Shown here piece after piece: positions 15,650 through 29,340 of a DNA stretch of 64,000 nt; position 1 is the first letter of the stretch; every line of letters starts with the position of its first letter. A program made the translations under genes and the position numbers. Source of the stretch: Todiramphus chloris collaris (Eukaryota > Chordata > Aves > Coraciiformes > Alcedinidae); NCBI GenBank assembly GCA_025345505.1, contig JANVCC010000021.1, positions 28,840,970-28,904,969 of the forward strand, read 5' to 3'. The notes under the pieces are model-generated. The model was not told where the DNA came from. It did not search any database and saw nothing but the letters and a program-made list of their open reading frames with translations.

Positions 15650-15722
15650 GTACATACATATATAGTTATATGAGTGCACACACACATATATGCATACACT
15701 GTATGTATATATTCATGTATGT
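15650..15722. repeat. AT/CA-rich alternating purine-pyrimidine tract
   Basis: Interrupted runs of TACATATA, CACACACA, TATATG and TGTATGTATA over about 70 bases, a low-complexity region. Confidence 0.7.
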
Positions 15723-18700
15723 TATTAGCTCCTTCTAAAGGTAGTTGGGTTGCAGGATTCACACTTGTGGGCACCAGGAGCATTACTGGGAATATCTCAG
15801 GAGGCAGTTGCCCATGTAGCTATGCAAAAGCTGTATAGCAGTTTTGAAGCCCTTCCTTTTGACATGGTAGAAGTGAAGGGCCAAAAGGATGAAACAAATG
15901 CTCAGATTCCTTCTGTACCTGTCCTCCACCCCTGAGAAGGCTCTTCAAGGGGTGCCCCAAAGTCCTGGGTGACACCCAGACCTGACCTTCTCCTTTCCTC
16001 CACAGGCAGTGTGAGTTTAGCTTGTGCCCAGAATGTGGAGAACATCTGGTAGGGACCAGTATAGCCCCACCATAGAGAGACCCAAGGTCTCCTGGACAGC
16101 CTAGGGTCATGCATGCAGAACCACCAGCACCACGACACCCAGGCGTGAGCAGAGGCAGATGAGGAAGATGCAGAGCCCCAGGGGACAGAAGGGGCACAAA
16201 CCAGAGGTTGTAGCTTCAGCATTATGAGGAGGTTCATCTTACATTTAGACTGGCAGATGAGTTCACAGGTGATGCGAGCAGGAAACTGTGGGGGGGGAAA
16301 TCTGGTATGTCCCTCCTTCCAGGGGGAGTCACAGGGAGGGAGAGGGAGCTTCAAGGAAATGGAAAATCTGGGATTATCTGACATGAACTTGATTTCTGTA
16401 GGCACAAATTGGTAACATGGTTGTTTTGGTCGGCTGGTGAAGTACGCAATCTGTTTCTGAGGCCTTTTATAAAAAATTAGAAAAGGCTGGTAGAGAGTTT
16501 CTACAGAGCTTTTTGGTGCTGATTATTCATTTATTTACAAATGATCATTTATACCATCTGTGGCTTTTCAGTGTAACTGAGAGTAAACCCTGAGCTTCCC
16601 AGGACTCCATGTACGTGCCAAGAAGGGACGACTGCAAAGGCTTTTAGAGCACATAAAACAAAGGCAGAAAAGAGGCTCATTGTGATGAGGCAGAGGGGGG
16701 GAGAATGCGGAGATAGGGCCCTTTTCCTTCCTCAGCTTTGCTTTCTTTCCCATTTTGTTTGACATTTGTAATCAAAGCCTCAGCACCTTTGCTTTAGTTA
16801 TAATAACTTTGCCGCAGTTATTACATGAGCCTCTGCAGTTGTACACACAACCCAAGTTTCTAGCCTCCGGCACTGACCACTCCCCAGACAAGATGCTTGT
16901 TCCTGTACCACGGTACGTGTGATTCTGCAAGTTTCATTTATCACAAAGCAGCAGTACAGACACAAGAAAAGTACAGCAGGAGCCAGGGGCTCAAGATGAG
17001 GTTTGGCACACTGTACATCAACAGCAGAAAAGGCTTATTCCTTGAGCTTTCATCACTAACAACATCTGGGAAGATGAATGTAACTCAGTCACGGTTACTG
17101 CAAATTAAAATAAATGAATAACCTGCCAAGTGTGGGACAGAAGTGCTACATTCATGTTTTGGGGTTTTTTGTGGGAAAACTAATGCTGCCCTTTGGGACT
17201 GTCAGCTTGAGTTTGATTCACATTGATGGCCATGTATCCATAAACTTTAAGGAGGTTTTGGGGCTCAAAATATTTTTCTTGACTATCCTGTCCGGAAGGT
17301 TATTGGTAGGAAGTAAGGACATTGCCAGCAATTTCAAGCCTGAATTCAGCTCAGAGCAGGAGTTACCAAACGTTAATCCACCGCCCATAACTTGCAGGAG
17401 TGGTGGTGATACTCAGTACATAGATAGTCACCTATGAAAGACTCAGTGGAAGGTGACACCTTGCTGTAGGAGGCACAAAGGGTTTAATAAATATATGAAA
17501 CTAAGTGTTTTTTTCTCTCTTTGTTATTCCTTTGCTATGTCTGATTTGGGCTGCTGGTGGTAGACTGAAAGACCGTGTCTCTGCAGCTCAGCACAGCAGG
17601 GCTGGGGTGCAGCCCACGGCCCTGAAGACACGGGGTGAAGGCTGGCCCATTTCCACACTGCTTGGTACCAGTCCCTGTTAAAGGCTGGCCATGTCCATGC
17701 TGTGGGAGGGTCAGGGTTAGGGGGAAAGAGAATGGTGGCAGCACTAAGACTTGGAAGTAATTAGTCTGTGAATCACTGAATCAGATGGTGTCAAACATAA
17801 CCATTTGTACCTTCATGACATCTTTATCTGTACAGCCCACATAAAGGCTTTTGGAAACGTCTTTGCAAGCTTTCCAAGAATTATTGATGCTTGTGTATTC
17901 CTCTTCTTATAAAATATGGTTCCCTACCCCCAAGAGTAAAATTAAACAAATACAGAAAGACATATTTCTAAAATTTGTACAACCTTATCTGAAGTGTTGA
18001 TTGTACCAGATTTATCTCCAGCTTTATTAGAGACAGATCAAGCATTTAGTATCTTATGTGAAAATCTAGGTCTTCCCATTCTTTTGTAGTGTAAAACCAG
18101 CATTTCTAATCCTACTGGGCAAGACCATGAGCTATGGCTTTAAAGGTTCAAATCAACATCAAGTGTAGCAAATACTGCAAGAGTGACATTTATTTCTTTA
18201 TGACAGGTGTTTCAAGTTTATTAAGTGATTAGAAGTTGGGCAACTCTTGAAAAGCCTGTATGAAATGACTTCAGGTCCACGAAGATTTTTTTCCTATGTG
18301 AAATTATGTTCTAGTCCAGTTTTAACTCAAACCATGAAATTTAGACATTTCCAGTGAACTATAAGGAAACTTCATTTGCATCTGCCTGGAGATAATGAGC
18401 TTTTCTTGTTTTCACTGCTGACAGAAATGGTGAAAGCTGACAAGAATATGTATTCACCATAAGGTCCAAATAATTAATGCCCGTTAGGCATCTGAAAACC
18501 TACATGGGCTCATTAAGTAGGTATTGAAATGTCTTGGCTGGAACAGTGGAGCTCTGTTAACCAACATATTTTCAAAAGAAACTGTTGACCAATGCTGATC
18601 TTAAAGTGAAAAAATAGGTCATGCAGTCCAAGACTGGCAAACAAACTCAGCCTAACTATATGACTTTCTGTTCCTCTCCTGGACATCCTGTCTGCTCAAG

Positions 18701-21700
18701 GGGCAAAGATGCCACAGACTGAACCCACAAGACTGAGAAAAGTATGTATCAAGGTTTTTTCCTGTGTTTCCATGTGGAGGTACATTATCATCTTTTAAAC
18801 ATGCAACTGCAATAAAGCTTGCAAGAAAAAGTGGTGGCCACGGTCCTTGACTGTAGCACCATCTTGAACTCTGGTGGACTTACCATGTATGCTTAACCAC
18901 AAGACCAGTGACATGTCAGCAGTTTATGGACTGGAAAACAAAGCCATTAAGTTCTTTTGGCATTGTATTTCTCACAACAAAAGAAGATCTGAAGACAGGG
19001 AGTTACAAAAATGTGGTTTACACTGGAGGCCCATTAGCTCTATTGGTCGGAGAAACGACTTAGCAGCCTCCACCTGCAGTATTGTGTGTGAGGGATTTAT
19101 TTCATGCTCTGTTCACCACAACAAACAGACCTCCCGAGTAGCAATGTGTGTTCTTATATAAAAGATAATTTGGGGGCTCTGAAGACTTGAAACTCAAATT
19201 TGGTCATAATTATTAGAAGGTCACCTAGGAATTCTGGAGCAGTTTGTTTATCTTGATTCCAGCCTGCTAGGTCCAAGAAAATAAACTTAATTCAATCCAG
19301 GTGACTCTCTATTAAATATAATCTTGTCTTAATTGGTGCCACCTTGACCTCTACTTGTGAAGTCTGTTTTGTGTTCTACAAGTCTAGCTTTAAGTGCTCA
19401 AACACACATTTTCCATTTGATTCCCCACGATTTCATTACGACAACACACTTCATACCAGGCACTCCATGTGTGTGCAAAATTTGGGGAAGGTTTAGTAAA
19501 TGAGACAGTGTCCGAGTGGGATGGTGGTTGATTCCTCAGACTGCCAGCTGTGATGGGTGGCGTTACCCTCAACTTAATTATCACAACCTTTAGGATGTCC
19601 AAGATCAAGAGATCAGTGAGTGATTCAAAGGCACTGGGAGCTTGCCAGATCCTGGCTGCTTCAACAGCCTGTGCCTCCCACACCCCTCAACAGAGAGGTC
19701 ACAATGTCCAATTTACGTGACCGCCAAGTAGTCAACATGCACCCCATGAAATTCTGTTTATGTCCCCACTGGTGTGCTTTCCTCCTTGAGGTAACCCTCT
19801 TAGCCTGGCAGCCCTATAGCAGGATTGAATTCTCCCTAGTGGAGCTCTTTCCAGAAGACCTCAGCCTCTGTTAATAGTTTGACACTTAAGTGCTGCTCTA
19901 AGGATGGGAGCAACAGGAAGGTTGAGGTGCTCCTACAAAGTGGTGGACCAAAGAGCATTAAGAACCGCAGTTCAAAGCAGTGCATCAGGTGCCCTCCTTC
20001 TGGCATTAGGGCATTTAATCTGATCTGGCATTTCAAGCTGATGAAAAGATTGCACTGAATTTCCATTTCTGACAGCAGCAGAGAAACAGAAGCTTCTTTA
20101 TTTCACCAAAAGCCACAGTTTCCATTCTGGGAACGAATACATGAGTTAAGTAGCCTGTATCACAAGCAATAGCCAAGAGGAAGCTTGTCATGTTTGATCA
20201 ATTGCTGGTGGTAGGAGATTTTCTGTGAAATGCGGTAAGAAAAAAAAAAATGGACTCAACCACTGACATAAATTAATACACTAATGATATTAAGCCTTGG
20301 CTCCAACACTGGCTGCTGCTTCAGAGAGCCTGAAAAACTGAAGTTCTGAATTATGTACCAAATCCAGGCCACCGATTCATCTGGCAACATTTACAAATGT
20401 CATATCAATGCTTTGCCAGCAAAGAACAAAGTAGAAACACTGACAGGTCCCAGCAAGCTTGGAATAGGTAGATATCAGATAGAAATTCATGTAGAGTGCT
20501 TAAAACAGGTACAATCTGGATTGAACTGTGGATCAGTGTCTCAGGTACTTTACACAAGCCGGAGGTTTGAAGGCTTTCAAGTAAATTAGCTGAAAAGAAG
20601 TATTATTTATAAAGCTGTACCATATAGCATAAGGAAGCCAAGCTCTGTCTGATACAATGCACAAACATATTAATAGTCAAGAAAACACTAGGTGTATTTT
20701 ACATGCAGTGTTTGAATAGCATGTACATTCTGCTCAGCAAAAGGCAGATATTTTGGCTTTCTTTCAAAGCCACAGCTCCGGGAGTCACATGGTGTTGTGA
20801 AACGTAGCCCTCATTCAAGCTGAGGGTAGGAAATTATTGTTTTTGTGGCTACAGAGAAAATTTTAAGATTTAAATTGTTCAAGAACAAAGAAGGCAAATA
20901 GAAGGAACAGATTTCTGCAGTGTTACTGATTTTAAGCCAAGTTCAAAGTTTGAACCCTAATGATATTGATAATGCTACCTAACACCTTGGACTAACCTAA
21001 GTAATTAGTATCCTAATGTACTTTATTACAGAAAAGATATTCATACTGCTGCCCAAGAGTCACATGCAGTTCCCAAAGCAAAATCTAGGATCTTCATCTT
21101 CCTGGTGGTGTTGTGGGATTCACCATGTGCCACCTTAAGGCACCTGGGTGAGATAAGGAAAAGAGGAAAGGAAGATCTGAGTGTTAGAGATGGGTGGGGA
21201 GAAATGTGAGACCCTTAAAAAGAGATCAAAAGAGGTTGCAAGGTCTAGGAACAAAGGTCTCCTGAGCAATGGAGCCAAGGGACCCTGGTTTTAGGATATG
21301 CTTAAAGGAATCAGTTTAGAGTCCAACCAGTGTTTTAAGAATATGTGTTGTGACTTAAATTTCTTCTTGGAAAGGTTAGGCAGGATGAAGGAGTGACGGG
21401 TAGAGTGAATGGGTGGATCAGTACTGCCAGATATCATGTTGAGAAGGCATGGCCAAACCTCCTCTGTGGCCTGCAGATTGTGCCAGTCTAGTATTTTGGT
21501 GCATTACACAAATAGGTATTCAGAAAATCATCTGTGCCAACGTATCTCGCTACTAGCCAGGCTTCAGTCCTGATGTGACTATGTCTGTTGGTTTAAGAGG
21601 AATATGTCACCATTTCACCTGGGAGTGCCCCCGAAGTTTGCCCCCAAAGCCCATGTAGACATGCTGACCTCACTGGGTTGCAGCTATGGCGTGTGGCAGC

Positions 21701-23142
21701 AGTACTAAATCAGGATCTGGGACCAGAGGAGGCCAATGACTCCCCACTGGAGAAAGGGTAGAAAGGAAGCTCACGCAGGCAACTAGATCAACAGTGTCTT
21801 ATTTTGTGCTGGGTCTAATCCAGCCACAGGTTTGTGCCATGGTGATCCCTGAGCTATTCCAGAACTGCTTTAGCTAAGCTGAAATAATTAACAAAGTATT
21901 GCCAGATCCCTCCAATACTTTTTTTTTTTTTCCTTTTATAGTCATCTGGCTGTGGTTGTCAAAGACTGTTACGAGCACAGAAAAGCATCATTCATTATGT
22001 AGGTGCATTGTTCCCTGTTTAACAGATGTATGTCCAAAGGAGCTGAAATTCACCTGGCTGGTGTTTTCTTTCAGAGTAGCTTTGACTTCGACAGTACTAT
22101 GCCAAGAAAGGCATCTTTATTTGTGCCCTTAACTATCAGTGGTGTCAGCAAATTACTGGCAACAGCACATATTAGTGTCTTCATCAGAGTGAGGATTTAT
22201 GATGTCACCACTAAATCCATCAGGGACATTGCATCTTTATAATTCATAGCTGACTCTTGAACACATGAAAGGAATGGCACTGTGCCAGCTAACAAAGAAT
22301 AATTGTGTTACTTACCTCAGCCATGATAATTTGCTTAAATAGGAAAAAGAAAAAAAAAAAAAAAGACACTGGTGCAACAAGGAAAAAAACATGCACTGAT
22401 AAACACAAAGGAGAAAAACAGGGAAGTACCAGGCTGTATATTAAATACCCATCTTTTTGCCAGCACTGCTTTCAATTTCTGGTGGTTTTTTGTTGGTTTA
22501 AGCTTTGATAAATATTTACACTTCATTCAGTCAAGACGAACATGGCAGCATTATTTAAATTTCATTTTATAACCAAACGGATGACAGTACTGTATGGTAG
22601 GGAGAAAAAAGATTGTACAGACAGCAAGTTGCAGTCATTCCATATTTTTAATGCACAGTTGATTGACTCTGCCTGAGAAAGAATATTAAGTGGATATTCC
22701 AGAAGCCTAATTTCACCTGGGAAGGAAGTTGAGCTCATTAATTCAGGGAACTGCTAAAAACAGGCCTTCAGTGTAGATTTCTGGATTCTTCACTACTCAT
22801 GCCAAGCTCACCTTTTCTTTGAACTTTTTCTCATTGAGAAAAGATTCCCAAAGATGGGAATAGTAAAGCTAACCAAAAAAATAGGATTTCTTTTCCCATT
22901 AATATATTGTTATCATCATCATCATCACTGTTACAAGGACCATTACAAAAGCAGAGCTTTGTTTCAAAACTGTAAAATGCTGATTCAAAAGCACCATCTT
23001 TTATATGGAAAATGTGTCAGGGTGCCTTATGAGAAGTCTAACCAGAGTCTTTCTGTGAGCTGAACGCTAAAGAGAACATAACTCATGCTGTGCTGTTTCT
23101 TTTTTTGCTGTACTGCCTCATGGGCCTCCTGGTTATTGTGAA

Positions 23143-23158
23143 TGATGGGAAATGTAGT
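23143..23158 (-). promoter_or_regulatory. ZNF143/THAP11 (SBS)-like motif
   Basis: The minus strand reads ACTACATTTCCCATCA, close to the SBS consensus ACTACAATTCCCAGMATGC. The motif occurs both in promoters and in some old amniote repeats, and no gene start is evident here. Confidence 0.35.
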
Positions 23159-26100
23159 CTGAGCAACGGTCTCGGCACACAAAGGAGAAGTAAGGCATAA
23201 AAAAGATTTCTGTGGGGATACTGAAACCATCATCTTGGGATCTACACACTGAAGATTTTTAATTTAGAAAGTATTCATTATTGAATCAAAATACCTTTGC
23301 TTTTCAGCATCAAAACAAAACAAAAACAACCAAACACAAAAGAAAGCAAAAAACCAGCCTTTTCCCCTCTTTCTCTACTCTCCAGTCTGAAAACTCTCTT
23401 AAAAAAAACCCTTTTCATTAAAAGCCAGCTTCGATGGATCACTTTCAGTCAGTTCAAATTAATGTGGTTTTGGTAAAACAGACTTTGATAAAGCAAACTG
23501 AAAAGGAGGAGCGTATACCAAGGGCATTTGCCTTACTAACCCATACCTAATATTAAATGTTAGAAAGAAGTATGTAGTCAAACAGCTTTGCTTTTCAAAA
23601 CATCACACTTACACACAGATGCGTGGGGGAGAGAGGGAGAAAGGAAGGGGGAACTTGGTGTAGGAAATCATCTCTACAAGCTACAAAGGCTGCCAGACAA
23701 AATATTAGTCTTCTGTTAAATTATACAATGTGATATGGGAACACTTAAATTCCTCTCAGTTTCTGAAAGGCAACGAAATAGAAAAATACTGACAAAGAAA
23801 CCGAACCTCAAAAGCCACAGTCAGGGATGCTATTCTCCATTCTACGGTAATCCTCAGTTTACACCAGCTTTCAGTTTGGTCCCCAGTGCCAAGGGATGGT
23901 AAGCTCCAGTGATTTCACCACCACTATCCTGCAGCCTATGAATCAGAGACATTTTATTACCGCCAGGAAAAAGGAACCTGTTGAAAGAGATGTGCTCTGT
24001 AACCATGGCAGGCATCAAGAGAGTTACAAATTCTAACCACATTAGTGAGTGAAGTAAAGCAAAGCAAACTGTCGGCATAAGCGTGTGAAGGGGAAAAATC
24101 CAGAGGGAGGCAAACTACTGCAGAGATGATATTTCCATGATTAGGTGAGACTGGAGAACAGAGCGTACCTTGTTAATCGACTTATGAAAGCAGTTATAAT
24201 TTTTGCTTCTTACATTTTGGAAGATGCTCACTAGCATAGATCATGTCATTAATGGTAAGAAAAGTTGTCTATACTTACTGCAGTAAGATTAATGCACAGC
24301 CGGCCCAGACATTACTGGTTTCTTATCCAAAACTTGTGAAGTGCAGTTTCTCCTGCATCTTCTAATAGCCAGACAGAAATATTGGTATAATTACTCTACA
24401 ATATGTCATGGGGTACCTGGAATACCTGAGTCACTTTGGATTCTACATACCTCTAGTTCTTTTAGTGTTCAGTCTGAGTGTTATCTTGAGATGGGATTTA
24501 TTGCTCTAAATATTTTTCTTATGATTCTTTCCCAGTGCTTGTTTGACAGCGATAAAAAACAAACTGACACATGTCCATTGTGTGGTAATGCACTTAATCC
24601 TTGCCTTGTCTCTTGAGTCTTATAATCTGTAGGCTACATTGCATAAAGGGATGGCTTTTACAGTACTTCAGTCTTTATAAAGCAAACATTTGTGGATTAA
24701 GGGTACATTTCACTACCAATACCTGTTGGCACACCTAATTCTAATTTCCATTGTATAAGCAAAGAGAGAATTCTGCTTGGTAAGAAGATGTAGACAGACT
24801 GGTGCAGGTGCACTGCATCTCAAGGGTTACCTGAGGCCACCCGAAAGCCAGATCTGCTCTTGATCATCTGGGAGGCCACAAGGCTGGTGCAATGGGAGAC
24901 ATTGCTTTGGATCATTTTAGTATTTTAGGTGTTCAGGTATGTCCAGCACTTTGATAAGGTGTCATTATGCCATGAGAATGTCAGGGTGGGTGCACATGAG
25001 GAGGTCAGGCAAAACAAATCTGGACAGACGTTTTTCACATTGCATATGAGGAACTCAGGTGGACAGGAGGTGGGGTTGTATATAGATGCAACTGTATCAT
25101 GCCTTGAGCAAAGAGTGATGAGCACATGTACATGTGGCTAACTCAGGGAGGGAAGCAAAATCTATAGCACCTTTATTTAAATAAAAATGACCCACGGAAT
25201 TGGAACTAAATAACCTCTTGCTCCACAAGCATGAACCTACAGACACAGAACACATTCGCTCAAGCAGCTGAAGAATATAGCAAGGAATCATCTCCATTGC
25301 AGGCCAGTGCTTTGCAGTGCTGAGGTATGACATATTGCTCACTTGACCTGCAGTGTCAAAGTGTATGCGTTTAGCAGTAACCATCCCCAAAAATGCGCCT
25401 TGTGTCAATCAATCTGTCCTTAAGATGGTATCAGATTCAAAACTGTCATGATCGATCCTGGTTTTCGGATTTGATTCAGATGCGGTCACAAATACAAATG
25501 AATGATTTCTGTATTTGGAAGTAAAATTTAAATTTGTGTTCACATTTTACACCTTGAAACAAACAGAGCCTATGCTCTCTTCCATGCCTCAAAGATAACA
25601 TGTCATATGTAAAGCACTCTAATGTTGTGAGACTTGCAAGAAGCCTCACAATTTATATATGATATAAAATGCATTTATGGTCTTTATTAGGTCACCTTAA
25701 GCAACAAATGAAAAAAGCAGCAACTTCCTCATAACCCACTCTGAGTAAAGAGGGTGGAGTCCTTTTAAAAGGTGGAGGTACTTTTGAGAGCCTTTCAGCA
25801 ACCTGTTCAGGAATCATCCAGAGGCAAGATCAAACCTGTTGATCTACAGGACAAACAGTACATATCTGTGACACATAGTGCAAGTGGAAGATTATTGCAG
25901 CAGAACAGCTCTGAGCTCATGATCACTGACTACATGTAGATCTCATTGCTATCATCTTTGCTCCATATGGACTAGATAGTCTGCACACTCTATATGGGGC
26001 TATGAGTCAAGGGAACTGAAAGACTTTAGAGTAAAATAGGATGATGAGAGAAAATCACACTTCATCTCTAGATGAAGTATCATGTACTGATCACCACATG

Positions 26101-26489
26101 AGCCAGGCGACAAGGACTTGCCCTTTCTGTGCCACGAATGATATTTCAGCAAGCTGCAGCGGCAGAGATAGAAGGAAGGCTTGGGTGTGGTGTTGCTTAG
26201 GACAGATAATTGCTACCTTAGCAGTTCTTCATTCTGTTAGAAACACATCTAAACCTGAGCTTCCTCATGTACAGCAAGGGACTGAAGACCCACCTCTTTG
26301 TTCAGGCTTTTAGCCAACTTCCCTCTTTGATTAACTAATAGTGAATGTGGAGTTCTTGGCAGTGTCATAGCAAGTTGGCAGAAGTTTCTACTTGTTTTTT
26401 CTTTCAAAGCTGAAGTACATTTGTTTCTCAAATCAGGGAATGGCATTTCTTTTGACTTGAAGGTTTGTGAGTACCTCAGATACTTGGAA

Positions 26490-26523
26490 TAAATAAAAAA
26501 AATAAATAAATAACCAAATAAAA
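26490..26523 (+). repeat. A-rich (AAAT)n-like tract
   Basis: An AATAAATAAATAA-type stretch lies immediately upstream of the 5'-truncated CR1 copy, about 70 bases before its first recognisable endonuclease sequence. Confidence 0.7.
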
Positions 26524-26589
26524 GAAGTAAGAATAATGCCACTCTTTGTGTTGAGGAATGCCATTCATGCCTTAGACTGTTTTCACCAT

Positions 26590-29340
26590 GGTGAAATTGC
26601 AATTACTGAGACATGGTGGGATAGCTCACATGACTGGAATGTTGTCATGGACGTTTATGTACTTTTTATGAACGATAGACCAGCAAGGCAAGAAGATAAA
26701 ATTGCTCTTTATGTTTGTGAGCAACTGGAATGCATTGAGCTCTGTCCAGGTGTGTGTGTGAAGAACATGTTGAAAGCTTGCGGGTGAGAATTAAGGGGCA
26801 CTCAAATACAGGTGAAACTGTTGTGGGTGTCTACTACAGACCACCAAAACAGGAAGAGAATGTTGATGAGATCTTCTATAGACAGCTGTAATTGGCCTCA
26901 AGATCACATGCACTGATGATCATAGTAGTTTTTGGATAGTTGTTGGACTGATAGTTGTTGGAAAGGCCACATGGTGAGGCATACTCTTGCAATGAAGCCT
27001 CAGAAGGCTCTTGCAATGCTTCGATGATAACTTCCTGATCCAGGTGTTGGAAGTGCCAACAAGGAAGGGAGTGCTGCTGGACCTTGTATTAAAGAACAAA
27101 GAAGGTCTTCTGATCAGGGTTGTGAAGGCTGGGGGCAGTCTTGGCAGTAGTGATCATGATATGGTAGAGCTTAATCTCATACAAGGGAGAAGCAAAGCAA
27201 TAAGTAAGATTGCAACCTGGACTTCAGGAGCGCTAACTTTGTCCTCTTCAAAGACCTACTTGGAGGAATCCCTTGGGCTAAGACTCTAGTGGGTAAGGGA
27301 ACCCAAGAGAGCTGTTTACTATTCAAATATCACTTCTGCCAAGATCAAGATGAGTGCATTCCTTTGAGTAAAAAGTCAGGTAGAGTAGGCAGGAGACCAA
27401 CATGGATGAGGAAGGAGCTGCTTAAAAAACTCATGTGGAAGAATGAAGTACACAGCATGTGGAAAAAGGGACTGGTCTCTTGGGAGATTTATAGGAACGC
27501 TGTCAGGCTATGTAGGGATGCAACAAGGAAGGCCAAGACCCTCTTGGAATTAACTCTGCTAAAGGAAGTAAAGGAGAACAAGAAGAGCTTCTTCAAATAC
27601 ATCAGTGGTAAAGGGAAGACTAAGGAATATGCAGGTCCACTGCTGAACGAGGTGGGAGCCCTGGTGACAGAGAATACAGAGAAGGTGGAGTTACTGAATG
27701 CCTTCTTTGCTTCAGTCTTCACTGATAAGACCAGCCCTCAGGAATCCCTGACCCTGAAAGTAAGTGTAAAAGCCTGGAGGTAGGAAGTCTCTCTACTGGT
27801 CAATGAGGATTGGGTTAGAAATCACTTGGGTAAACTGAACACTCACAAATCCATGGGCCCTGATGGGATGTAACCTCAAGTGCTGAGGGAGCTGGTTGAT
27901 GTTGTTGCTCTACCACTCTCCATTATTTTTGAAAGATCATGGAGAACAAGTGAGGTGCCTGAGGACTGGAGAAAAGCCAATGTCACTCCAGTCTTCAAAA
28001 AGGGCTGGAAGGAAGCCCCTGGTAATTACAGACCAGTCAGACTCACCTCCATCCCTGGAAAGGTAATAGATCATCTCATTCTGGAGATCATAGCACATGG
28101 AAGAAAAGAAGGTTATCAAAAGTAGCCAGCATGGATTTACTAAAGGGAAGTCATGTCTGACTAATCTGATAGCCTTCTATGATGGTGTGACTGAATGGGT
28201 GGCTGCAGGGAGAGCAGTGGATGTTGTCTACCTTGACTTCAGCAAGGTTTTTGACACTGTATCCCATAACATCCACATGGGTAAGTTCAGGAAATGTGGG
28301 TTAGAAGAGCAGACAGCAGAGCTCAGAGGGTTGTGATCAGTGGTGCAGAGTCCAGCTGGAGACCTGTAAGCAGTGGTGTCAGTTCTGGGCCTAGTCTTAT
28401 TCAACACCTTCATCAATGACCTGGATGAAGGAATAGAGCATACCCTTAACAAGTTTGCTGATGACACTAATCTGGAAGGTGTGGCTGATACATCAGAAGG
28501 CTGTGCTGCCATCCAGAGAGATCTGGACAGACTGGAGAGCTGGGCAGAGGCAAACCTAATTAAGTTCAATAAGGGTAAGTGTAGAGTCCTACACCTGGGG
28601 AGGAACAACGCCATGTACCGGTACAGGTTAGGGGTAGACCCACTGGAAAGCAGCCCCATGGAGAAGGACCTTGGCATCCTGTGGACAATAAGTTATCCAT
28701 GGAACAGCAATGTGCCCTTGTGTCCAGGAAGACCAATGGTATTCTGCAGTGCATAAAGAAGAATATGTCCAGCAGGTCAAAGAAGCTTCTCTTCCCCCTC
28801 TACTCTGCCCTGTGAGACCACTTTTGGAGTATTGTGTTCAGTTCTGGTCTCTCCATTGCAAGAGGGACAGGGAAATACTAGAGAGAGTCCAATGGAGAGC
28901 TACGAAGATGATGGAGGTACGGGAACATCTCTCTTATGAGGAAAGGCTGAGATCCCTGGGGTTGTTTAGCCTGGGAAAGGGGAAACTAAGAAGGGATCTT
29001 ATGAATGTTTACAAATATATGAAGGGTGAATGGCAAGTAGAAGGAGCCAGTCTCTTTTCAGTTGTGCCCTGTGACAGAACAAAAGGTAATGGTAGCAAGG
29101 TGAAACACAAGAAGTTCCACCTCAACATGAGGAAAAACTTCTTCACTGCGAGAGTGACAGAGCCTGGAACAGGCTGCCCAGAGAGGTTGTGGAGTCTCCT
29201 CTAGAAACTTTCAAGACCTGCCTGGATATGTTCCTGTGTGGCATGACTGAAGTATTCCTGCGTTAGCAGGGGTGGGGTTGGACTCGATGATCTCCAGAGG
29301 TCCCTTCCAACCCATACCATTCTATGATTCTGTGATTGTA
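26590..29340 (+). mobile_element. CR1 LINE, 5'-truncated 2.75-kb copy
   Basis: ORF2 pieces occur in order: endonuclease (AITETWWDSSHDWN at about 26598; GVYYRPPKQEE at about 26826; SDHDMVELN at about 27150), linker (RRPTWMRKELLKK at about 27391; LNAFFASVFTDK at about 27694), reverse transcriptase (FERSWRTSEVPEDWRKANV, NYRPV, SQHGFTKGKSCLTN, YLDFSKVFDTVSH, FADDTN at about 28456) and C-terminus (RPLLEYCVQFWS, ERVQWRATKMMEV). The 3' UTR ends GACTCGATGATCTCCAGAGG...ATTCTATGATTCTGTGATT at about 29320-29338. The catalytic FADD pair is present, but the frame changes several times and contains stops. For example, about 30 bp is missing after 28315 and the PQGSV segment is shortened near 28377. It is not capable of autonomous movement. 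ORF1 and the start of the endonuclease are absent, as usual for CR1 5' truncation. Confidence 0.95.

Larger units (their letters stand above)
14081..26580. other. Intergenic, unannotated unique sequence
   Basis: I recognise no gene in this 12.5 kb. The longest open frames (for example 15902-16405 minus, 167 codons, and 15820-16197 minus) overlap one another in a locally GC-richer block, lack any family signature and have no splice support. Visible small features are a 22-bp tandem duplication (14927-14970), an alternating CA/TA tract (15650-15720), an (ATC)n run (22912-22926) and a ZNF143/THAP11-like motif (23143-23158). Confidence 0.6.

Noticed and set aside
15902-16405. 167-codon minus-strand ORF as a gene
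   Set aside because: It is the longest frame in its block but shows no family signature and competes with other open frames; base composition explains it.
26536-29204. String of ORFs as host genes or a functional LINE
   Set aside because: They are consecutive pieces of one CR1 ORF2 with frame changes and stops, so neither a host gene nor an active element.
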